Below, piece after piece: positions 1 to 5,771 of a stretch of 11,461 nt of DNA. The position numbers and the translations under genes are program-made. Position 1 is the first letter of the stretch; each line of letters starts with the position of its first letter. The notes beneath the pieces are model-generated. The model searched no databases. It was not told the DNA's origin and was given only the letters and a program-made list of their open reading frames with translations. This DNA is from an uncultured Clostridia bacterium (GTDB lineage Bacteria; Bacillota; Clostridia; Oscillospirales; CAG-382), in assembly GCA_947305675.1 (NCBI GenBank), contig CAMZED010000048.1:1-11461 (forward strand), given 5' to 3'.

Positions 1-244
1 CCATTTCTTAACGCCCATACTCCCTCTTTTGCTTATGGACGAGCTTATAAAACCGATATCACTTTCGCTTCGTCTTTTCGGCAACGTTTTCGGCGAGGAA
101 ACGGCGTTGGAAAACTTTTACGAGCTGATGCCTATCGGCGCACCGCTTATTATGATGGCGCTTTCGCTGCTCTTCTGCGCTATACAGGCGATAGTTTACA
201 CAATGCTGACCACCTCTTATTTGCAGGAGTTCATATCCGACTGA
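1..244 (+). CDS. atpB: ATP synthase F0 subunit a, C-terminal part (5' end outside window)
   Basis: This is the C-terminal part of the membrane stator subunit that forms the ion half-channels against the c-ring. The frame is open from base 2, so the start lies upstream of the window. The visible 80 residues contain the hallmark helix SLSLRLFGN. Its Arg (codon 71-73) corresponds to the essential channel arginine (E. coli aR210). The terminal helix carries an IQA motif followed by YTMLTTSYL, typical of the a-subunit C-terminus. The stop is TGA at 242-244, and atpE follows after 42 bases, in the usual a-c-b order. Identification is by family motifs and operon position. Nothing visible suggests that the gene is damaged. 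Confidence 0.95.
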   Translation, partial: HFLTPILPLLLMDELIKPISLSLRLFGNVFGEETALENFYELMPIGAPLIMMALSLLFCAIQAIVYTMLTTSYLQEFISD

Positions 245-272
245 ACCGAATCAACATCTTAAAATAAACAAC

Positions 273-278
273 AAGGAG
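273..278 (+). promoter_or_regulatory. Ribosome binding site of atpE
   Basis: A strong AAGGAG lies 8 bases before the atpE ATG. It is the clearest Shine-Dalgarno site in the operon, whereas the atpF site (GGAAGTGA, about 537-544) is weaker. This fits the need for many c subunits per complex. Confidence 0.8.
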
Positions 279-286
279 TTATTATT

Positions 287-517
287 ATGGATCAATCAAC
301 CTGGATCGCCATCGCGGCGGCGTTCACTATCGCTTTTTCGACAATATTCCCGGCACTCGGTCAGGGAAAAGCCGCCAAAAGCGCAATCGAAAGCATCGCA
401 AGGCAGCCCGAAGCCGCAAAAGACATCCGCAGTACTTTGCTTCTCTCGCTCGCGCTGATGGAAGCTATCACCATCTACGGTCTTATCGTTGCGTTTATGC
501 TCATAAGCAAGATCTGA
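287..517 (+). CDS. atpE: ATP synthase F0 subunit c (c-ring proteolipid)
   Basis: This 76-residue, two-helix hairpin protein assembles into the rotating c-ring. The polar loop has the family signature ARQPEA (residues 38-43). The ion-carrying carboxylate is Glu59 in helix 2 (context LMEAITIYG). Gln26, in PALGQG, aligns with the Na+-ligand Gln32 of the Ilyobacter tartaricus c-ring, and Tyr64 aligns with its Tyr70. The residue after the glutamate is Ala60, not the Ser/Thr ligand of the Na+ site, so ion specificity cannot be settled by reading. The helix-1 glycine pattern is degraded: Phe21 and Thr19 replace small residues, while Gly25 and Gly27 remain. The gene lies between atpB and atpF in canonical order. 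Confidence 0.95.
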   Translation: MDQSTWIAIAAAFTIAFSTIFPALGQGKAAKSAIESIARQPEAAKDIRSTLLLSLALMEAITIYGLIVAFMLISKI

Positions 518-550
518 TCGCATTAAATCTTTTTACGGAAGTGATCTGAA

Positions 551-973
551 ATGACTTTACAGCCGTCGCTGATAATTTGGACGGTCATCTGCTTTTGCGT
601 GCTGATGTTCATACTTAATAAACTGCTTTTCAAGCCGTTGCTGGCTTTTATGGACGCGCGCAAAGAAAAGGTCGCCAAAGCCCGCGAACGCGCCGAGGAG
701 ATCATGCGCGAACGCAGCGAACGCTCCGCCGCGCTTCAAGCCGTGCGTGAGGCGGAATTGCTTGCGGAATCGGAAAAGCGCAACAAAGAGATCGAACAGT
801 TCAAAGCGTTTGCCGAAAACGAGTTGAAAAAAACCGAATCGGAAAACCGTGCGAAGCTCGAAGCTCTTTCGGAACAGATCGGAACTTCGGATAACGAAAC
901 CTATGAAGCGATTGCCTCGTCAATGGATAAAATGGCTGAGGCATTCGCCGAAAGACTTCTTTCGATAAGGTGA
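551..973 (+). CDS. atpF: ATP synthase F0 subunit b (separate peripheral stalk subunit)
   Basis: This is a 140-residue b subunit. It has an N-terminal membrane helix at about residues 7-27 and then the conserved exit segment LNKLLFKPLLAFMDARKEKV. The rest is a highly charged, Lys/Glu/Ala-rich helix typical of the stalk coiled coil, ending in AEAFAERLLSIR. It is somewhat shorter than E. coli b (156 residues), so its reach to the top of F1 may depend on a partner. That partner is probably the b-like N-terminus of the next protein, giving a b/b' pair as in mycobacteria and photosynthetic bacteria. The TGA stop (971-973) forms part of the ribosome site of the next gene. No helix-breaking segment comparable to the one in the neighbouring fusion is visible. 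Confidence 0.93.
   Translation: MTLQPSLIIWTVICFCVLMFILNKLLFKPLLAFMDARKEKVAKARERAEEIMRERSERSAALQAVREAELLAESEKRNKEIEQFKAFAENELKKTESENRAKLEALSEQIGTSDNETYEAIASSMDKMAEAFAERLLSIR
967..973 (+). promoter_or_regulatory. Ribosome site of the b'-delta-alpha fusion, overlapping the atpF stop
   Basis: AAGGTGA ends in the TGA stop of atpF and lies 5 bases before the ATG at 979. The overlap fixes the start of the fusion gene and implies translational coupling, with the ribosome ending b positioned to begin the fusion. Confidence 0.7.
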
Positions 974-978
974 CTTGA

Positions 979-3222
979 ATGGGATTTATCGAGACGTTAG
1001 TCAATTTTCTGCTTTTGGCGGGCATCGTGTGGCTCCTCGGCAGAAAGATGATCAAAAAAATATTCAAATCGCGTCGCGAGCGCATAAACGCCGAACTTGA
1101 CGAAGCCGAAAGGCTTGAACTTGAAAACGGCTCGGCGGAATTGTGCGAGCCGGAGCCCGAAGCCGAAAGACCGGCGCCGGAAAACGCCGGCAATGCCGCG
1201 CTTGACGAACTGCGCGAAAAGTTCAACGCCGAAAAAATGCGGATCGATTCGGATTATGCGAAAAAACTCGAAGACATCCGCCGCGAATCGGCTTTTTCGG
1301 CGCGCTCCCGCGCGGTTGCCGCGTTGTGCGAAAAAATTAAAGTTTATCTCGGATCGAAGCCTCAGGCGGATCGCATACGCGAACTTGAACCGACGATCGC
1401 TTCGAAGATTCTCGATAATCTCAAACTCACCCCCGGAGATATGTGTTACCTTATGCGGCACGACGTACTTTATGTGACGCTCACGTCCGCGTATGAACTT
1501 TCAAACGATATCGTCGAAGAAGTGAGGGCAAAAACCCTTAAAATGCTCGACGAAGTCGGCGGAAAACCCTCGCTGTGGGTAAAGACAGACCCCGAACTTA
1601 TCGGCGGACTGCGGTTAAGGATCGGCGATACCGTTTATGACGGCACCGTCGCAAACCGCATTTATCACCTCGAACGCGATCTGTTAAAACGTCCGCTTCC
1701 GGATAACTTCGACGGCGAAAGCATCGTTGCCGATCTTTTGGAAGGCATTGCCGCCACCGAACAGCGGATCGACGTGTTCCAGCTCGGCAGAGTGTTGAGC
1801 ATTTCCGACGGCATTTGCTGGTTGGACGGCATTGCCGACATAATGTACGGCGAGGTTGTCGAGTTTGATTGCGGCGAGAGGGGAATGATACTCGATATCG
1901 AACCCGAACGGATCGGATGCGTTGTTTTCGGCAAATACGAAAATATCGAAAGCGGAAGCCGCGTCCGCCGCGTCGGACGGATTGCAAGCGTTCCCGTCGG
2001 AGAATCGCTGCTTGGACGCGTCGTCGATCCGCTCGGCAATCCGCTCGACGGCAAAGGGCGCATATTCGGCGCCCCCAAGCGCCCCATCGAATATCCCGCG
2101 CCCGGCATTCCCGAAAGGAGATCGGTTTCGGTCCCGCTTCACACCGGCATAAAAGCCATCGACGCTCTCGTCCCGATCGGCAGAGGCCAGCGTGAGCTTA
2201 TAATCGGCGACCGTCAAAGCGGCAAAACCTCTATTATAATCGATACGATAATCAATCAAAAAGGCAAAGACGTCGCCTGCATCTATGTTGCCGTCGGCCA
2301 AAAAGAAGCCACCGTGGCGGAGATCAGGTCCAAGCTCGAAAAATACGGCGCCCTTGAATATACCACCATAGTCAGTGCGACTGCCTCCAGCTCCGCCTCG
2401 ATGCAATATATCGCTCCTTTCGCCGGGGCGGCGATGAGCGAATATTTTATGTATTCCGGCAAGGATTGCCTGATTATTTACGACGATCTTTCAAAACACG
2501 CGGTAGCGTACCGCGAACTTTCGCTTCTGCTCCACCGTCCGTCCGGGCGTGAAGCCTATCCCGGCGACGTGTTTTATCTGCATTCACGCCTGCTTGAACG
2601 CGCGGCAAGGCTCTCGCCCGAGGCGGGAGGCGGATCGGTGACCGCGCTGCCGATAATCGAGACCCAGGCGGGCGATATATCGGCTTATATCCCGACGAAC
2701 GTCATCTCGATAACCGACGGTCAGATTTTCCTCGAGACCGATCTTTTCAACGCCGGACAGCGCCCGGCAGTCAATGTCGGGCTTTCGGTCTCACGCGTGG
2801 GATCGGCGGCTCAGACCAAACTTATGAAACAAATATCTTCGCGGCTCAGAATGGAACTTGCACAGTACCGCGAACTTGCCACTTTTGCTCAGTTCGGCAC
2901 CGACGTCGACGAAAGTACCCGCCGCGTGCTCGATTCCGGCGCCCGTATGATGGCGGCTTTGCGCCAGCGAAGGTATTCTCCGCTGCCCGATTGGAAACAG
3001 GCGCTTCTGATCTATTCGGTCGCTGAGGGATTTGCCAACGGGACCCCGCTCGAAGGGATGGAAAAATACGAATCCGATCTTTACGATTATTTCGGATCGA
3101 ACTGCCGCGATATAGTCGAAGAACTTAAAACCGGCAAAAAAATGGATCCCGAGCTCACTTCAAAAGTAAAATCCGCTCTTACCGCGTTCACGGAGGATAA
3201 GCAAAATGGCTACTCTGCGTGA
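979..3222 (+). CDS. atpA: Fused ATP synthase b'-like / delta C-terminal domain / alpha subunit
   Basis: One 747-residue frame joins three stator and catalytic parts. Residues 4-20 (IETLVNFLLLAGIVWLL) are a b-type membrane helix, followed by a charged stalk helix. Residues 57-72 are Pro/Glu-rich (PEPEAERPAPE) and break that helix. Residues about 162-237 match the delta/OSCP C-terminal domain: YVTLTSAYELS, then DPELIGGLRLRIGDTVYDG. The six-helix delta N-terminal bundle is not recognisable. From about residue 242 a full-length alpha follows (about 506 residues): SDGICWLDGIAD, Walker A GDRQSGKTS (410-418, Lys416), IIYDDLSKHAVAYRE, and the arginine finger SVSRVGS (Arg606). No methionine lies between residues 189 and 289, and no ribosome site lies near the junction, so a separate alpha start is not evident. 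No separate atpH is present. The first 237 residues resemble mycobacterial b-delta in gene order and the N-ATPase alternate b in domain content. The alpha gene symbol is used for the whole fusion. Confidence 0.95.
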   Translation: MGFIETLVNFLLLAGIVWLLGRKMIKKIFKSRRERINAELDEAERLELENGSAELCEPEPEAERPAPENAGNAALDELREKFNAEKMRIDSDYAKKLEDIRRESAFSARSRAVAALCEKIKVYLGSKPQADRIRELEPTIASKILDNLKLTPGDMCYLMRHDVLYVTLTSAYELSNDIVEEVRAKTLKMLDEVGGKPSLWVKTDPELIGGLRLRIGDTVYDGTVANRIYHLERDLLKRPLPDNFDGESIVADLLEGIAATEQRIDVFQLGRVLSISDGICWLDGIADIMYGEVVEFDCGERGMILDIEPERIGCVVFGKYENIESGSRVRRVGRIASVPVGESLLGRVVDPLGNPLDGKGRIFGAPKRPIEYPAPGIPERRSVSVPLHTGIKAIDALVPIGRGQRELIIGDRQSGKTSIIIDTIINQKGKDVACIYVAVGQKEATVAEIRSKLEKYGALEYTTIVSATASSSASMQYIAPFAGAAMSEYFMYSGKDCLIIYDDLSKHAVAYRELSLLLHRPSGREAYPGDVFYLHSRLLERAARLSPEAGGGSVTALPIIETQAGDISAYIPTNVISITDGQIFLETDLFNAGQRPAVNVGLSVSRVGSAAQTKLMKQISSRLRMELAQYRELATFAQFGTDVDESTRRVLDSGARMMAALRQRRYSPLPDWKQALLIYSVAEGFANGTPLEGMEKYESDLYDYFGSNCRDIVEELKTGKKMDPELTSKVKSALTAFTEDKQNGYSA
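3192..3196 (+). promoter_or_regulatory. Ribosome site of atpG inside the fusion gene
   Basis: GGAGG lies 9 bases before the atpG ATG, within the last codons of the fusion gene. It supports the ATG at 3206 and the 17-base overlap between the two genes. Confidence 0.75.
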
Positions 3223-4051
3223 ACTGAAAAAACGGCTCGGCGGAGTTAAAACCACAAAAGCGCTTGCCGGCGCGATGAAAACTGTCGCCACCGCCAAATA
3301 TTCACGCGTGAACGCTGAACTTAACGGATATTCAACATACGCTTCCCGCTGTGAAAGACTTCTGACTTATTCCGATCCGGCCGAAAAATACCGTGAAGGT
3401 GAAGAGGACGGGAAGACGGTCTATGTTCTGATATCCGGCAACCGCGGGCTTTGCGGCGGATATAACGGCGAACTGCTCTCGTATTTTAACGAAATCCGTT
3501 CGAAATGCGGCGAAAACGCCCTGTTCGTCACCTGCGGGAAGATAGCCGCAGACTTTTTCCGGGATAAAAAAATCGGATCTCTCGCCGCTTTTGCGGTTTC
3601 GGACGTTCCGACTTTTGCGGAATCGTCCGCGGTTTCGTCTTTTCTGCGCAAGCTTTATGCCACCGGCGGCGTTTCCGAGATAATACTGATCCGCCAGAAT
3701 TTTTATAATATGTTAAAACAAACGCCGGAATCAAAACGCTTTCTTCCGCAGTGCCGCGGTACCGAAAGCACTTATCCCGGCGGCGATGAAGTTGTTTTTT
3801 TACCCGATCGTGAAACGGTAAGCCAAGCGGCTTTTGATTATTGTACCGACGCGGCGATGTATTCGGCCCTGCTCAACTGCGCCGCCGGCGCTCAGGCGGC
3901 GACCATTATGGCGATGAGGGCGGCTTACGACAACGCAAACGAATCGGAATCGGCTTTGGAAACGGCGATAAACCGCCGTCGGCAGAGCGAAGTGACCGCA
4001 AGCGTAATAGAGACGGCTTCGGATAATTACGAACAGAAAGGCGTGAATTAG
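3206..4051 (+). CDS. atpG: ATP synthase F1 subunit gamma (central rotor shaft)
   Basis: At 281 residues this is close to the family norm (E. coli 287). The N-terminal helix TLRELKKRLGGVKTTKALAG, followed by AMKTVATAKYSRV, is the characteristic gamma start that enters the alpha3-beta3 core. The Rossmann-like part begins with VYVLISGNRGLCGGYNGEL (from about residue 70), equivalent to the conserved RGLCGG motif. The C-terminal helix keeps the family pattern INRRRQSEVTASVIE. The gene starts inside the end of the fusion gene (17-base overlap) with its own GGAGG site, so translation is probably coupled. It ends 1 base before the atpD ATG. The product should couple c-ring rotation to the catalytic sites. 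Nothing suggests loss of function. Confidence 0.95.
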   Translation: MATLRELKKRLGGVKTTKALAGAMKTVATAKYSRVNAELNGYSTYASRCERLLTYSDPAEKYREGEEDGKTVYVLISGNRGLCGGYNGELLSYFNEIRSKCGENALFVTCGKIAADFFRDKKIGSLAAFAVSDVPTFAESSAVSSFLRKLYATGGVSEIILIRQNFYNMLKQTPESKRFLPQCRGTESTYPGGDEVVFLPDRETVSQAAFDYCTDAAMYSALLNCAAGAQAATIMAMRAAYDNANESESALETAINRRRQSEVTASVIETASDNYEQKGVN

Positions 4052-4052
4052 T

Positions 4053-5462
4053 ATGCCGAAAGGCTCAAAAGGATTGATAACCCGAATAATCGGACCCGTC
4101 GTCGACGTTAAATTCGCGTCCGCGTCCGAAGCGCCCGAAATATTCAACGCCGTGGAAGTCGGAACGTCGTCCGGAAAACTGCTTATGGAAACGCTTCAGC
4201 AGCTCGGCGACGGCGAAATACGCTGTATTTCAATGCACGCAACCGACGGCCTTTCGCGCGGGATGGAAGCAACAGACACCGGCGCGCCAATATCTGTCCC
4301 GGTGGGCGAAAAAACTTTGGGCAGGATGATCGACGTAAGCGGCGGCCCGATCGACCGCGCAGGCGATATAGAATCGGATATTTACTGGCCGATCCACCAC
4401 GACGCGCCTCCTTTCACCGAAATAGTCCCCGCCGATACGATCCTCGAGACGGGCATCAAGGTCATCGACCTTATGACTCCTTACGCGCGCGGGGGAAAGA
4501 TCGGCTTGTTCGGCGGCGCGGGAGTAGGCAAGACCGTGCTTATAATGGAATTGATACGCAATATCGCTTTCGAACACGACGGCTATTCGGTTTTCGCCGG
4601 AGTAGGAGAGCGTTCGCGTGAGGGAAACGATCTCTGGCAGGAAATGAAACAATCAGGGGTGCTGGGCAAGACATCGCTCGTGTTCGGACAGATGAACGAA
4701 CCCGCCGGCGCCCGTTTGCGCGTGCCGCTCGCCGGGTTGACCATTGCCGAATACTTCCGCGAGAATTCGCACAAAGACGTGCTTCTGTTTATAGATAACG
4801 TATTCAGGTTCACCCAGGCGGGTTCCGAAGTATCGGCTCTGTTGGGAAGAATGCCTTCCGCCGTCGGATATCAGCCCACGCTCGCCTCGGAAATGGGGCA
4901 GCTGCAGGAACGCATCGTCTCTACAAAAAACGGCTCCATCACGTCGGTCCAGGCAATTTACGTCCCGGCTGACGACCTTACCGACCCCGCTCCGGCGACG
5001 ACTTTTACCCACCTCGACGCGACGACGGTGCTTTCCCGTTCTATTGTGGAACTCGGGATCTATCCCGCGGTGGCGCCGCTTGAATCAAGTTCTCGAATGC
5101 TTGCACCCGACGTCGTCGGCGACCGCCATTACAACGTGGCAAAAGAGGTTCAGCGCGTGCTTCAACGCTATAACGAACTGCAGGATATAATCGCAATTCT
5201 CGGTATGGACGAGCTTGCGCCCGAAGACCGGCTTACCGTACGCCGCGCCCGCAAAGTCCAGAGGTTTATGAGCCAGCCTTTCCATGTTGCCGAGGGATTC
5301 ACCGGCATAAAAGGCAGGTTCGTCCGAGTGGAAGACACAATAAAAGGCTTTGAATATATACTCGGCGGCGAATGCGACGATATCCCGGAACAGCATTTTA
5401 TGATGGCGGGCGGGATCGACGACGTGTTTAACGCCTATAAAGGCATTGGTGACGCAAAGTGA
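4053..5462 (+). CDS. atpD: ATP synthase F1 subunit beta (catalytic)
   Basis: This is the 469-residue catalytic subunit, of normal length. Walker A is GGAGVGKT (154-161, Lys160). The general-base Glu lies in GERSREGNDLW (Glu186). Walker B is VLLFIDNVFRFTQAGSE. The conserved stretch GRMPSAVGYQPTLASEMG is intact. The gamma-contacting lever reads DELAPED (386-392), where many bacteria have DELSEED. The N-terminus (GLITRIIGPVVDVKF) matches the beta-barrel start of the family. A ribosome site within GAAAGGCG (about 4036-4043) precedes the ATG, which lies just after the atpG stop. The TGA stop overlaps the atpC GTG by 4 bases (GTGA), indicating coupled translation. All visible catalytic residues are present. 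Confidence 0.97.
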   Translation: MPKGSKGLITRIIGPVVDVKFASASEAPEIFNAVEVGTSSGKLLMETLQQLGDGEIRCISMHATDGLSRGMEATDTGAPISVPVGEKTLGRMIDVSGGPIDRAGDIESDIYWPIHHDAPPFTEIVPADTILETGIKVIDLMTPYARGGKIGLFGGAGVGKTVLIMELIRNIAFEHDGYSVFAGVGERSREGNDLWQEMKQSGVLGKTSLVFGQMNEPAGARLRVPLAGLTIAEYFRENSHKDVLLFIDNVFRFTQAGSEVSALLGRMPSAVGYQPTLASEMGQLQERIVSTKNGSITSVQAIYVPADDLTDPAPATTFTHLDATTVLSRSIVELGIYPAVAPLESSSRMLAPDVVGDRHYNVAKEVQRVLQRYNELQDIIAILGMDELAPEDRLTVRRARKVQRFMSQPFHVAEGFTGIKGRFVRVEDTIKGFEYILGGECDDIPEQHFMMAGGIDDVFNAYKGIGDAK

Positions 5463-5749
5463 CCGGAAAACTGTTTTTTGAACTGATAACTCCCGAGGGC
5501 GTAAAGTTCGGCTCGGAATGCGACGCGGTAAACCTTTTCGCGCGCGATAACAAAAAAGGCGCCGGTGGCGGCAGCGTCGGCATCCGCCGCGGGCACGCCC
5601 GCGCGATCATAGCGCTTGACGACGGCAAAACCGTAAACGTCGTTCTCGACGGTAAAACCGTTTTTTCCGCAGCTGTAACGGGCGGATTCGCAGACGTTTC
5701 AGACAACAAAGTCACCGTTATAACAAGCGGCGTTCCCGATAAACAATAA
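5459..5749 (+). CDS. atpC: ATP synthase F1 subunit epsilon, short form without C-terminal helices
   Basis: This 96-residue protein corresponds to the N-terminal beta-sandwich domain of epsilon. FFELITPEGVKF begins the fold, the VGIRRGHA stretch matches the conserved GIL-x-GHAP turn, and VTGGFADVSDNKVTVIT is the usual final strand. The protein ends about ten residues later, so the two C-terminal helices found in E. coli epsilon (138 residues) are absent. These helices mediate autoinhibition and ATP sensing in several bacteria. A Lys/Gly-rich insertion (DNKKGAGGGS) lengthens the loop before the GHA turn, and the Pro of that turn is Arg here. The GTG start overlaps the atpD stop. Short epsilons occur in some other bacteria, so the form is unusual rather than broken. 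Confidence 0.9.
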   Translation: MTGKLFFELITPEGVKFGSECDAVNLFARDNKKGAGGGSVGIRRGHARAIIALDDGKTVNVVLDGKTVFSAAVTGGFADVSDNKVTVITSGVPDKQ

Positions 5750-5771
5750 GTCAACCGAAAGGAAACATCCA

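Noticed and set aside
287..517. Calling the enzyme a Na+-translocating ATP synthase.
   Set aside because: Gln26 and Tyr64 fit, but the Ser/Thr ligand after the glutamate is Ala, so the claim would exceed the evidence.
979..1690. Assigning the operon to the N-ATPase family because of the delta-like end of the b' part.
   Set aside because: The gene order is a-c-b-(fusion)-gamma-beta-epsilon, with a separate b and no atpQ/atpR. N-ATPase operons begin with beta and epsilon.
1680..1720. The delta-alpha fusion as a sequencing or assembly error.
   Set aside because: No start codon or ribosome site for alpha exists near the junction. The next in-frame Met is residue 289, inside the alpha barrel. 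An indel alone would not explain the missing signals, though reads should still be checked.
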